Below are positions 24,108-36,655 of a stretch of DNA of 64,000 nucleotides, one piece after another (the stretch's first letter is position 1; each line of letters begins with the position of its first letter). Source of the DNA: Haemonchus contortus (Eukaryota; Nematoda; Chromadorea; Rhabditida; Trichostrongylidae); assembly GCA_000469685.2 (NCBI GenBank), contig LS997563.1, positions 16,109,940 through 16,173,939 on the forward strand, read 5' to 3'. The translations under genes were made by a program, and so were the position numbers. The notes under the pieces are model-generated. The model had not been told where the DNA came from. It saw only the letters and a list, made by a program, of their open reading frames with translations, and made no database searches.

Positions 24108-27100
24108 TGATTCTAAATCGAGCCTACTTACTTTTAGACGCTTTTATATTTGTATGATTTCATAGCTTCTGAGTGATTTTGTTTCGATCGATGTTTCCAT
24201 CAGGCTCATTTACTGCTGCTGCTAACTGTGAACTCAAATCACCCCGTAAGTTGTGCGCGTAGCCATGTTTCAATTTTAGTATAATTATAGGTTTCGGTCA
24301 ATAGATTGAAAAAATGAAGTCCGTTATATGCCAAGGCCTCTAGCAGCAATATTTTCTACGTTATTGTTTAAACTCTGGGAATCCTATGAAGCTGGTAGTC
24401 TCATTCTTCTCTATTGCATGGTGCGTTCTTTTCTTCTCGCCTATGTTATCGTACTCGCGAATGCAGCAGGTAATCTTGGTGATCACCCTTGAGATTAGTT
24501 GAGACTCTTCCCCTCAAAAGAGCTGAATGGCGACATGATTCCTATGTGATTGCACAGCTCATCTCGTACTCAGTGGGCCTTCAAAATTATCGGATGGTTC
24601 AGGAATGTGCCAAAAAAGCTTTTTCTTCTGATTCCAGTTTTGTTGAATCCTGTTGGCTCTCTTAATCGCCGGTCCTTACTTTTCGGTGGACTAGGAAGTA
24701 CTGTTTGCATATTCTGTAGCTAATCGCTAATGGATTAATTTGAACTCATTTTCAATCACTCTGGACTTTCACAGCTGCTCCAGCTCGTCTTCTATGAGAA
24801 GAACAATGCTCAGTAAAGTGGCAGTAAGCAAATGAGTAGAACGTGCTACCTTTACTCCATCTCCAACCAAGCCGCTGTCAGAGCTCAGTAGGTGAAAGGA
24901 CTTCTCTAGCCTCAGAAGACATTCCAAACTAGTCTTTTTCTTTTTAACTGGTAGCGGTCACTAACGCAAACATACCCTAAATCTAGGAGTTCGGTAATCT
25001 TCAATGTCCCCTGTTTGATAGAAACCTGGAATTTCTGGGTTGAGTTTTGATGTGGCATGTCGTGTGACAGTCTGTGAGTTGCATTCATTAGAATGTAAAT
25101 TGAAAGCAAGCCGTTACCGGGTATGGTGATAGATGCAAACGAGGCAAGAGACAACGACAGAAGTGGAGTCGTTGAATTGTTCGTGGAAACTCATGTGACT
25201 TACGCGTGGTTGCTATTCCCATAACAGGAACTATCGGATTAGCAAGCGCTCATCAGCCGGGTAGCACCTGTTTATTGGAAGTCAGTGTGAGGCGAGAGAG
25301 GTGTTTTTGGGATTGATTTTTGATGAAGCTTTTCATTTTATTTCCTGAGCACACAATATGTTCCTTGGGGAATGCCCCGAATTTCGAGTGAGTATGGGAT
25401 GTGGGTGCTCTGTTTGAATGAGGATAAAATTCCATAAGTTATGGCTTCACATGAGTTCAAGCATGTATTCGCTGACTCGACTATTGCTTTCGTTATTGTG
25501 TTATGGGATGTTCGCCTGATTACATCCTATGTAGGATCAGTGTAACCAGAACCAAGGATTTTGAATGAAATGTCTAAAAGGTGCCTCCAGTTCTTAACCT
25601 GTCTTTCGTCTTTCTTCTTGAATACGCGCGAAAGCGTCATTTCGTAGTCTAGAATATTTTCTGAAGAAAAATTTGATAAGGTTAGGATCAGTGAGGAGAT
25701 TATTTTGAAGATGAGAACTTCCTTGTATTGTTGATTTGATTACGGTTCGGATATGATGACTTTTAGTCAGTCCTCAGTGCACATAGGAATTCTCTGTAGA
25801 TGTAATGAAATGCGGCGCAATCCAAAGGCATTGGTTTAAGCACTATCCTGTCTCTCAGTTCACCTTTTTCTTCGTTCTTCATTGATAGTCGCAGTAACTG
25901 CATTTATTTCTGGTGTACTAAAGATGTCGGTGTCGTTACTCCTGATATCAGAGCTGATATCATAACCGTATTCCTGGCGTTTGGATCGTTGTTGTTTGGT
26001 GAATTGGATTGTTAGAAGTTTCGGGATGTTCGTTCATGTTGGGGGTGTAATTCAAGCCAGTATTGAACTACACCCACGAATCTGTCATACGGGGTCACTT
26101 GTAGATCTGTGAAGTCTGGGTGTGGTGCATTAGGAACGAAATGGTCGCGTCGCGGTGAGAGAGGCGTCGCGCGCGAAGGAATGTAGCAGGATGCAGCAGT
26201 AGGTAAGAAATACAAGAACAAAAGTACTATTAGTAGAATTATGCATAAATTAATGATCGCATATCGATTGAGCTGTATGAAGAACGCCAGAGCTGTAATA
26301 ACGGCGAATGAGTGGTCCGCGACAGCCGCGTGCGACAAATCGATTACCTAAAATCGTTCCTAACGCCCGTCTCCCGTGAAGTCTTGTGTAAGTTGCAGAA
26401 GAGCGTCGGAGGTGATGATGGATGGTTTACGTCTTTTTTGCAAGTCTGAACTACTTGATTTCTTTTTTTTTCGTCGTAAACTTCTAGGTGCTTGACGACA
26501 AAAAGATCACTGATCTTTTCTTGCAATGCTTACTTCTTCAGTTGACATTTTTGTCGTTTATTCTTGGCTTTCAAGCAACACGAAATCTTTTATAAGCAGC
26601 ATTATTCTCAAATAGCCTTTGAAAAGGTCATGGAGATCATGGAGCGTTTCATGTTTTTGTTAGCGCTACATGTTTACTATTTATGAAGGCCATGGAGTAC
26701 AATTTGAAGGCCTTGGAGTTTGATCATCGTAGTTCATAGGTGGTGGCTATAATCGGGGGAATATGTGTGGCTGGTTGGAGAAGGGGAAAAAGTGTTTAAA
26801 TAGTGATTCAAAGTGGGGAGGTCAGTAGTGACTGTAGCATTTTTCAACAAATCTCGGTAATAGTGAATTTAAAAACATTTCTGAGAATGGACATTTATGG
26901 GGCTCATTCTATAGTCAGATTGATAGCAATCCTTCAGAGGCTTATACGGTTGTTTGAGTATGGTTTTTTAAAATCCGTCATATTTAGTTGGTGTTCAGTT
27001 GTTTACATTCGGTAAACTTTTCTTTACCTCTGATGCTTGTTGAACCCTTCCTTATTGATTATTTAATTCGATATTATTGCTCTTTTCTCCTGCTGCTGAA

Positions 27101-27489
27101 TTGTTTTGAGAACATTTGTCTGAAAGCAGTAGAGAGGTCCGCTTGAATTGGAACAGAAAGGCGCGTTGCTGTTGCTATTATGGTAGTTGACTGAATAGTT
27201 CAATTGATTATTTTCTGTTGAATTGGATTGTCGTCTATTTTCAAATCCTGTTTCATTATGTAAATAAGATGTGATCTAGATTTTTTGACTTTATTTATTT
27301 GTTTTTACCACTCAGCTAAGACGGGTATTTACGTATCTTAGAATTATGTGTCATATCGGTATACGTTTTCTCGAAAAAACATAGAGAAAGGTAATTTCAG
27401 ATCTGGATTCACCAGGATCCTTAGCAGAAACCGCTGTAGAAGCAGCTGAAAACGTCGGCAGCCGGTTGTCTGTGTCGCCTCGCCATTTT
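24108..27489. other. Intergenic region upstream of the ceramide glucosyltransferase gene
   Basis: No supported exon. ORFs of 60-108 codons (e.g. 26012-26338, minus) lack motifs. The core promoter and any trans-splice acceptor for the downstream gene should lie in the right part, but no specific element could be assigned. Confidence 0.4.
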
Positions 27490-30400
27490 ATGACGTCATC
27501 GGATGATGTGAACGTGTCGTGGGGTGCGTGGTCTGTGGCGACGCTGTTACCCTTCCGACTATGGCCGCTACTTCCGCCATGGTATACTTTGTTGGCCACT
27601 GTCGGCATGGTTTTTGTCTTTTGCCTCTACCTATTACATATCATTGGATTTTGTTATAGGTTAGTTCCTTATTCAGCATTTATTTTGTATTTCCATTTTA
27701 TGGGTAGTATAATTTGCGGTATGGTGAGGGATTTCGTTCCCACTCCTGCACTGCTGTCCTGATTGCTATCCGTCTTGACTGTTCTGGTCCACTGACTTTT
27801 CTACCAGCTCGTCCATTTTCTGCATCCTCCCCACTTAATTCGAGGTAGTCTTCGTGTTTGGTAGAACACTTCTGGACTGTGATTGCCCAGAAACCACATG
27901 TGAAAGCATACAATGTCAGCTGCAACTGATCTCCCAATAATATGATTTGTTGCAACCATATTAGGTGATTGGCATTGTATAGCTTTGAAGTTTTCATTGG
28001 TGAGTTCACAGTGTGCTGAACGAGTCCACGACATATATTCTAGTTCTTGATGTCAGGCTTAATGCTTAGAATAAGAGTCGTGGATAATTCATTCGGGTCT
28101 ATCGAGAACGGCCTCGAGAACAAAGCGAGTTTTGCTCGCAGAAGTCCAGCAATCCCTTTGAGCAGAGTTCTGTTCCCGCCGTAAACCGTGAGCCAAACCC
28201 CTTTAGTTGAGCCAGAAACTTCGCAGTGCCGAGAAATTCAGTTAGTGGCAAAGTAACTGATCGCAAGAACGCTTTGATTCACTGTTTGTTTGTTGGGCTC
28301 AATGGCTTTCTCCCCCATCTCTTCAGAAACTCTTTTTAGGATATGCTTCACCTTGAACACGACGAATAGCGTGCGCATTTTTGTTAGCTGTGGTGCCAGA
28401 AACGTGCCATGCTCCTCATAAATGTATGTATGCTTCCAAAGAATTACATGGGAATAGTTAGGCAGTCGAAAGGCGCTGAGAGAGCATCGTTATGGTGTCA
28501 CGTCTGCCAACTGTGCTTATGGGTGATACATATTTCAGGGAGATTTTTTCCTCGCCTACTACATGGTGGCTTAGTTTGGTAGTACCGTGCCGCCCTCTTC
28601 TCGTTATGGTTTTATTTGCTTTTTGATGAACAAATACCTTATGAGGGAGGTGATAGAGATAATCAAAAACAGTTAACAGTATGTTCAGTTCTTCTGGTGT
28701 TAATAACCCTTCTAGTGTACCGGGAGTACTTCAACTGATAGTAAAATTTTTCCAATTTTTAGTCGCCGTTCAATTTAAACACGAAACTCTCCACTTTTCC
28801 AGTTCCCTGTCCTTATGATTTCAGTTTCAGTAAGTATCGGTTACACCGAACAGTCGATTTTGATCTGAATGCACCTGGAGTGTCAATTCTTAAGCCGTTG
28901 TTAGGGACAGACAAGCATTTGAAGGCTAATCTGCAGTCGTTCTTCACAATGAAGTTCCCAAAGGTATGCTGATTCTGAGATAGGGCGATCAAGCTCACGA
29001 TTTCAAGGTTCATTTCAAGTATTTCATGCTCCTTAAAAATATGAAGTTACAGTTCGAATTGCTGTTTTGTGTGAAGGAAAGACACGATCCAGCAGTAGGC
29101 ATCGTCAAGCAACTCATGGACAGATATCCTGCCGTCGAAGCGAGGATATTCTACGGTCAGCTCCAAGATTTTTTTTGATCTTCTCGAAGGACGTTTCTTA
29201 GGAAATTCGGCTTTACGTAAGACCGGAAGCTCGTTTTTTAGGAGGAGAAGATGTTGGATTGAATCCAAAGATCAGCAACATGATGCCAGCGTACCGAAAT
29301 GCGAAGTATCCGCTTTTGATGATCAGCGATGCAGGTGTGCCAAATGTTTTTTCCTTGAGCTTTTATTCTAGTAGATTTCCTTAAATATCCTACGATGCTG
29401 TTCATAGGATATTTAAGGCTGTGCTGTTTAGTATTGTATTTCGTAATAACGGAGATACTTGTTGCGGTAAACGATCAGTTGTTAACTCGATCGACTCTGC
29501 CGACTATTTGCGCTGCAGACAAGTCTGAGAAATTTCTTCTCTCGAATGTTCTAGGATAACCTAGTCCCAGGTTTTACTCAATGGCTACGTAGCTGTTCTT
29601 TTTCGAGGGTTTTCTGACTCTCTTTGACAACAAGTTGCGAACTTTAACTGTACAGACCACAAATCATGCATAAGGCCCTAGTAGAGGTTCTAGCTCCGCA
29701 TAAGGCTCTAGCTAGCACATGTCGTCTTTTTCCCGAGCCTGAGCTTCTTATCGAACTTTGTTGACATCACTTCCACCGCACTATTGACATTTCTGCTGTA
29801 TCCCATACAACACGAGTGTGAAGCGAAAAGGCAACCCTTCAGCGATGAATCATTCGTTGCGGTTCCCGTTTGAATCTTTTTCACGGTAGAAGGCAGTATA
29901 TATCCTCCTAGTTTGGCTGCAGCTTTAAGAAGATGGTTCCTCCCTTTATTAGGACCTGGCTGCCAATTAATGTAGCCTAATTCTCTGTCATATTCCATGA
30001 AGGGGTCAAAAATATGGCTTCAACGGGATTACTGCGAAAAAAAATCATCTATCACGGCTTGAACAGCTTGGCAGTCGATCTTAGAGGTCGACATTCTCCT
30101 TAAATGGCCACTTGTTCGTTTGTGAACCGGCGTCCTACCAAGCATTCAAGAAGCAGTAAATGAATTTCTGGGTGAATACCGTTCAGAGTTATCATTCGAA
30201 CACGATAATGCTATGATTTCGTTGTAATTGTTCGTTTCCATTTTCTGAACGATCAGTAAGTGAGACATTGAAATAATCCAACTTCTAAAAGATTAGTTCT
30301 GCGTTTTTAGCGATTATGATGCGTTCGGACGCATTGATGGATATGGTGAACTCAATGGAAGACGATGTGGCCTTAGTAACTCAAGTGCCTTATTGTAAAG

Positions 30401-33400
30401 ATCGAGAGGGATTTGCTGGAGCACTAGAGCAGGTAAATATCATCCTCATAAAAGTCTGGATATTTTGGATTAGGGATATTATGAGAGGACCAACAAATAC
30501 ATCAGCTAGGTGCGCAGCATTCACAGCCTCGATTTTGTAGTAGTGCGCTCATGTAACTGCCCGTTTCGTTTTTGTAACCAATCCGTAGCTTCATAGCCTG
30601 TGGCCATGCGATATCTAGAAAATGATAGAATGAATATGATTATATTGTGATTCGCTGCCGATCTAAAGAACTGGGAGATTTCTAAGAAAAAGGACTTATA
30701 GATAGGAAGAAGTAGAAAATAACATACCCAGCGATTTGTGAAATATGCATGAGAGCAGAGTTATTCTTTTTTCAAAGCATCGTCTGAATAGATCATACCG
30801 CCTTCTTGCCAACTCGCTCCTCGAATCCCTTGTACACCAATTTCCCCAATCGGTGGATTTTAGACCATGTAATAAATTTAACCCATGTGGTGGTCATCCT
30901 AGTTGAAAGCAATGCAATCCTTCTTCAAGTAATGAATATCTTGTTTTTGTCATGCTAGGCAGTTAAGGTTCACTTTCAATGAACTTGCTCCATTCTCGTC
31001 TACATGAGTGACATCCCCTACTTTTACACCCTCGAGACTGCACATTTTCTGCTAGTTCCACACCGAAATTTGAGTCTTTCTGACAGTGGGAGGGGGGGGG
31101 GATTCAGATTGGCACCTACTTTTTTGTTCAGTGAATGAGGTTCTGTTCTTGAGTAGCACTTCCAAATTTCATAATTTTGAAATACTGAAACTATAACTAA
31201 TAGTGTGTGTCTCAGATATATTTTGGCACCAGTCATGGTCGTATCTACCTGGCTGGAAACTGTATGCAGTTTGTGTGTTCGACTGGAATGTCTTCGTTGA
31301 TGAGAAAAGTTGTACTGGATGAATGCGGTGGATTATCGGTAAGTCATTAAGTTAAGTTACTGCTGCATGCAGAAATTATGTTATATTCAGAGTCTTTCAC
31401 GCTTTTTCGTAGAATGACAGGTATAGTTAACAGAGCCAAAATATAACCCTGAGATTTAGTGCAAGATTTGTTTTCTTGGTGAGATAAAGCTTTCTCAAAT
31501 TTTGATTTGGTCTTTGGAACCAAGCTCTCTAATTTCGCAGAAATGAATTTCATGTCAGCAGCTGCAACGAAATAGTCTCAAAGCACATAGCACAGCGACC
31601 AATTGTCATCAAATCAAGACGACTTTGCACGAATGCAGGAGTACAGGGTTAGGGATGAACCCAGAGTCTTGCAAATCACTGCAGCGAATGAGTTGGGAAG
31701 ATTAGCAAGGTTAGCCGTTGGCCGGCAGGCGCTTCTCCGGAGAGGGGTGACGATTTTGTATCATGCATAGATATCACGTTTCGGCGTTTAAAATTAAAAA
31801 TAATGTCCCCTGTTGTCGTTGTTAGCCTCCTATGTGGCATTCCCAGAGCGTTTTCTCTTCCATTGATCATCGAGCGTTCTTGTGAATAAGGCGAACCGTC
31901 AAGTTCTCTTGTGCAGTCTTGAATTCTGCGCCAAGTATTCCGGTGCTTTGAAGTTTTCTTAGCAAAATTGCGAACACAACTTCAACAGTATTTCGTGGGC
32001 GGCCTTTTTCCAAAGACGCAATTTCTGCTTCTCGGGCTATTATAAATGCTCCATAGATCATTGTTCATTTGAACACTGGTACTCACAACACTGGGGGTGT
32101 GTGTACTCAATTCCCTAGCTTCCTACTAGAATTTGGGTTATTGGATAATGTGAACTGATATCTCAGATCCTACACATTTCTTGAGATACTACTTTAGGCC
32201 TTCGGTGACGTTCTGGCGGAAGATTACTTCATTGGTCTGGAGTTCAACCGTCGGTTTGTTTTTAAGATTCTTATCTTATCGTCTGTGATAACACTTGCTT
32301 TTTGACAGTAGGCTCTTGTTACGGTTTTCTTTTCATTCTCACTCTTTTTCTTTTTACTTTTCTGCATTTTCACCGTTTGCCACTGTAATGCTCCTCGAAT
32401 TTAGTAGCTCGTAGCTGTTCCCTGTGTGCTAGTCTGTTTAGTTATTGGCTCATTACAATAATGTGTCCCTATGACGATACAGTTGACTTGAGAAGAAGAG
32501 AACTTCCAAATCGCTCCGAAGGATCGTCTTTTTTAGCGGTTGGCGATCAGCAATTTCCACTCATCCAGCTCTTCAAAATGGTGCCGAGCCAACAGTGGCA
32601 AAATTCCACGCGAGAATAAGACGGTGGATGCAGTTGCGGATAGCGATGCTACCTCATATGATGTTTGTAGAACCCTTGCAGGTAAATCAACTCTCATTTC
32701 AAAAATTTTGTGATGTTTTTCAACGGCTTGTAAAGTGTGTTTTATTTATTTGGGATTACATACTCTCTCGATCTGCCAAGAACGTAGGATCCCACTTCCT
32801 GAAGCCCCTGGCCCTCAAAGCACATGCTCCACTCAAAAACAACGCGGAGCATTCTGAAAATCGGGAATGTCTCACTCTTTTAAAAATTCATCAATATTCT
32901 CGGAAGTCCTCGCATTCTACTTGACGCGTTGTGTTGGTGACCTAGTTGTGAAGTATTATCGCTGCTATACAATGATAGTAAAGCCGCTGTAAAATACGCA
33001 AAAAAGCTCAACGGGCTAAGGATGAGTAGGGATATTCTATAAAGCTGAGCAGCCATGTTAGTTTCAACAGAGCTTTTGAAATTTATAAACATGACAGGTG
33101 GTAGGTGGGCGGAGGTGGTGTAGCAGTTTTGTGGCACACTTTACACATGCATGGTCGCAGGTTCGGATCCGGATAGGTATCCCGCCTAGGCCAACCAAGC
33201 CTTCCATCCCACCGAGATCGGTTAATTGGTACCAGACTCGTCCGGAAGGGTAAAAGCACTGATTTGTACATCGACTGGCCACCGCCAGTCATTGTATAGG
33301 TCACATACGCATTCACTGCGCTACTACGATCCTGTATGGAAGTCGAATGCGTAGGCGCATCCTTCCGACGAGATTGATTAACGCCCCAAGACTGAAAGAC

Positions 33401-34677
33401 TGAAAACTGTGACGCGTAAACTGTGTACTGTAAACTTCTATCCTGCCTCCTTCCTTTGCATCAATGAATGAAGCATGTGAAATGTTGACATCTTCGTTCG
33501 ACTCCTATATTTTGAGCGCGAAATCAATTCATTTCTTTTTATCAAATCTTATTCAAATGTTCATTCATTCAAATTCATTTTATTTCATTTTCAACTCATC
33601 CGCAATGAAATTTTGGTAGTCTCTTCACGAAAATAATAATATCTGGCGTAAGACCTTCTCAGACACAAACATCTGACTCTAGCCATCAGGTTTTTGGGCG
33701 ATGGAGTTGTGTAACTTTTATTATCGATAGACTAATCTTATTTAGTTAAATTGACAAAACAGACACGCGTTCAATTTCACAATTTGAAGAACGCAGTAAT
33801 TTCAGGATTGTTTTATGTCCGGTTTTATTGGTTGCCTTTGTGCTAACCATTTATTTGGTCTCAATATTGTCGCCTATTACATTGTACACTGTATCGCCTG
33901 GTTTTTATGTGATTACGCTCTCAATCGGTCAATACAGGTAAGCCCCAGTAAATACTATTGTTGTTGTTCTTTATTATAATAGTTTCATTGTCTTTAAAAG
34001 ATTGCTCAAATCACCCGTTCTTCTAATATGCGCCGTTTGCTCGTGAATAATGTGAAGTTCTTTCTGTACTAGTGGTCTAGGTTTTCTGTTTATCTGAATA
34101 CGGTATATGCCCGAATGTTGTTTACGATCTATCTGTGAAGCAAACAAGCCAAGCGATGAAATCAAAAACTACCCTATTTGCCCTTACAATAATGCCGAGG
34201 CTGCTGAAAATTAGAGATTGCATCTCACGAGGGTTCCCAGTTGACCTAATACTGACCTGATAGATTCGTCTTTCACGTGCGGAATATCACCTTATGAAAA
34301 AAGTGAGACGAAGGCAAAAAAAAACTCTGCGAAAAGGCGTCGTCCCAAAAAGAAAAGTGCGTTGCCTGCTTTAGCGGTCAAAATCCGTCAAGCACATTTA
34401 GCAACTAAGGCCTGCTATAGCTAACTTATCATATATGCTATAGTAGAGTGGAGGTGTGCTTTTGATGATTTTTCAGAATACAATCGAATATGCGAACATG
34501 TAATTGCTTTTTCAGAATGGTCCTTTACCATATCGTTTGCCAGCATTTGCATGGGCATGGGCCTTTCGTGAAGGACTGGCACCATTTATTTACATCCGTG
34601 CAATGCTCACACCAAACATTAATTGGAGGAATGGTCGGTTTCGATTACATTGGGGCGGCAAGATCAAGTCGTCTTAA
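27490..34677 (+). CDS. cgt: Ceramide glucosyltransferase (UGCG/CGT), ten exons
   Basis: Transfers glucose from UDP-glucose to ceramide, the first committed step of glucosphingolipid synthesis, on Golgi membranes (family GT21). Exons: 27490-27659, 28825-28963, 29053-29155, 29242-29334, 30311-30432, 31216-31338, 32198-32253, 32537-32681, 33806-33937, 34516-34677 (TAA); all phases match, giving about 414 aa (human 394). The N-terminus has one hydrophobic anchor ([20 protein letters not shown]). Catalytic motifs are in order: D1 in [11 protein letters not shown]2 in LMISDAG, D3 in VLAEDYF, and an RIRRW motif in place of [23 protein letters not shown] and GTSH precede and follow as in UGCG. Two hydrophobic segments lie near the C-terminus. 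The start is the ATG at 27490, since upstream codons lack an ATG before the hydrophobic anchor. Exon 2 could start at 28825 or 28831. C. elegans has three cgt paralogues; gene order suggests cgt-3. Confidence 0.95.
29379..29418. repeat. Perfect 14-bp hairpin in a cgt intron
   Basis: CCTTAAATATCCTA at 29379-29392 pairs exactly with 29405-29418 around a 12-base loop. It lies just after the donor of exon 4 in the 976-bp intron 29335-30310. Function unknown; it may be a small mobile-element remnant. Confidence 0.5.
33093..33400 (+). mobile_element. tRNA-derived SINE copy (plus orientation) in a cgt intron
   Basis: This is the clearest family member. An A-box-like GGTGGTGTAGCAGTTTTGTG is followed about 45 bases later by a B-box GGTTCGGATCC (33160-33170). 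The tRNA-unrelated body has CATCGACTGGCCACCGCCAG and TGGAAGTCGAATGCGT, and the tail ends GATTGATTAACGCCCCAAG. It lies in cgt intron 32682-33805, in the same orientation as the gene. Confidence 0.75.
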
Positions 34678-35048
34678 AGTATCGAGCAGGCCCTCGTCAT
34701 GTTCCTGAATCCACCGGGACAAAGTGCAAAGAGCAGCTGAGAAGGTTCTTCAATTTTGTAATATCTCGTCGATTTTAATATTGAAAAATGTGATCCAAGT
34801 GTATTTGTTCAGTACGTATCGACTAGGTGACTTTGTTAGAGTCTCTTGGGTTGTAACATTGCTGAGACCTCTGTTTCCGGTCGAAAAAAATTTCTAATGG
34901 TGTCAAAGAATTCAAAGGCACTAGTAGCCAGTGATAAATGAGTAGAAGGCACAGTTCAGCATAATTTTTCCTTTTTAAGCGGAAATATCGATGTGATTAG
35001 TGCATCGGTGATCAGGAGAACGAGAATACTCGCCGCTTTTGCGAAAAA

Positions 35049-36271
35049 CCAGTCGGGCCGCCCAGCTAACGCCGGGCTTCCCTCCTTCTAACGGGTTCGC
35101 CCGGCTACGCCGGGCGCTCACCATGATGCGCAAATAACACTTCGGATTCTACTTTATCTTTGAAAGCTGTACACCCTCACTATTAGCTTCAAATTGTGAG
35201 CGATTTTTTCTGTAAGCCATCTTCGCTGTGTCCGCATTATATCACAAAGGCGATTATTTAAAGAAAAAAGTATTCAGACACTTCATCGCGGCTGAGTCTA
35301 CTATGTTAGCTACCATCAATGTTCCCAGCCAACTCCTTGTGCCTTCAAGCTTCAACGGTCTGGGTCCGAACTAACAGTATTTATTCACGCCCAGTCCTTT
35401 GGGGCGGAGTTTGGTCTTGCAACCTATCATCAGTGTTCCTATCCTGCCTCCTGTATTCCTACTAAGTTTGACCGCTCTAGATCCATTTTGACATATCTCT
35501 ATAAGCCCTGCACCCTTGAGGAGTTATGATTTTCCGCTCAAATCCCCCACTCCCCATTGTGCGCAGAGTCCGGTCCTGCCACCCACCATAAGTGTTTCCG
35601 CCTTGCCGCCTGTATTCCTACCAAATTTGAACGCTCTAGGTCCAAGTTTAAGTTTTCCCAAGAACCCCGCCCCTTGTGGGCGGAGTCCGGTCCTGCCACG
35701 CACCATAAGTGTTTCCACCCTGCCGCCTGTATTCCTACCAAATTTGAACGCTCTGGGTCCAAGTTTAAGTTTTCACACAAACCCCGCCCCTTGTGGGCGG
35801 AGTCCGGTCCTGCCACCCACCATAAGTGTTTCCACCCTGCCGCCTGTATTCCTACCAAATTTGAACTCTCTAGGTCGACGGGGACAGAAGTTATGACTTT
35901 CTGCTCAAACATTTATTTTGCACAAACCCAGCCCCTTGTGGGCGGAGTCCAGTCCTGCCACCCACCATAAGTGTTTCCACCCTGCCGCCTGTATTCCTAC
36001 CAAATTTGAACTCTCTAGATCGACGGGGACAGAAGTTATGACTTTCCGCTCAAACATTTATTTCGCACAAACCCCGCCCCCTGTGGGCGGAGTCCGGCTC
36101 CGCCACCCACCATTAGTGTTCCCATCCTGGCCCCCTTACACCTACCAAATTTGAACTCTCTAGGTCGACGGGAACCGGAGTTATGAATTTCCGGTCAAAC
36201 ACACAACTACACACACACACACACAGACAGACAAACCAACAGACACACTTAGCGCGTTATATATAGTAGGA
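35049..36271 (-). mobile_element. Non-autonomous Helitron (1223 bp) with internal minisatellite
   Basis: Read on the minus strand it starts TCCTACTATATATAACGCGC (36271 leftward), preceded by A, and ends CTGG at 35052-35049, followed by T. Two GCCCGGC hairpins lie just before the 3' end, the last one 11 bases from the terminus, as in the vps-35 intron Helitron. The 5' end leads into a GTGTGTCTG-rich block, also shared with that element. An empty site in a paralogous repeat (61156/61157) supports both termini exactly. No Rep/helicase gene is present. Confidence 0.88.
35395..36180. repeat. Minisatellite, about six units of 117 or 145 bp
   Basis: The block AGTCCGGTCCTGCC recurs at 35567, 35684, 35801, 35946 and 36091, giving spacings of 117, 117, 145 and 145; a more diverged unit starts near 35403. 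The longer units carry an extra GACGGGGACAGAAGTTATG-containing segment. The 126- and 137-codon ORFs that span it on both strands repeat with the DNA period and are not genes. Confidence 0.85.
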
Positions 36272-36655
36272 TAAGGGTCTTTAAAAGTAGTGGGAATAGA
36301 GATTGTACGAGAATACGATGGTGGATTGACATGGAACGGGTATTTTGACGAGTTGTCGCTAAGAGCTGACTACATCAAGCCAAAACTGTTCTGAATTGCC
36401 TACCACTGTCGCTATAGGTCGTGACAAGTTGTTTGAACTTCCTACATTGATCCCCTTGTGAATTCTGCAGCCTCTACAATGCCGTTGAAACTCGTCCAGT
36501 GTGGGTGTGGCATTCGCACGGTACAATCTCTGGCACATTACTATGCGCTGTAGAGGACGTTTTCCAATATAACGGCAGGAGTGTGTAAGGCAGGCCCTTG
36601 AATTCATTCTATGGCGATCACGGGAAGCATTTTTATCGTGAACTGTGCCTTTAAT

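Larger units (their letters stand above)
34985..36655. repeat. Dispersed repeat copy, split by a Helitron insertion
   Basis: The two parts 34985-35048 and 36272-36655 together align with an uninterrupted stretch at about 61095-61512. Shared landmarks are TGCATCGGTG, ACTCGCCG/TTCGCCG followed by TTTTGCG, GTTGTACGAGA, CACTGTCGCTAT, TTTGAACTTCCTAC and TTTATCGTGAACTGTG. The repeat encodes nothing recognisable and its class is unknown. Confidence 0.75.

Noticed and set aside
35516..35970. Repetitive proline/cysteine-rich ORFs on both strands
   Set aside because: Open only because 117 is divisible by three within a minisatellite; the 145-bp units break the frame.
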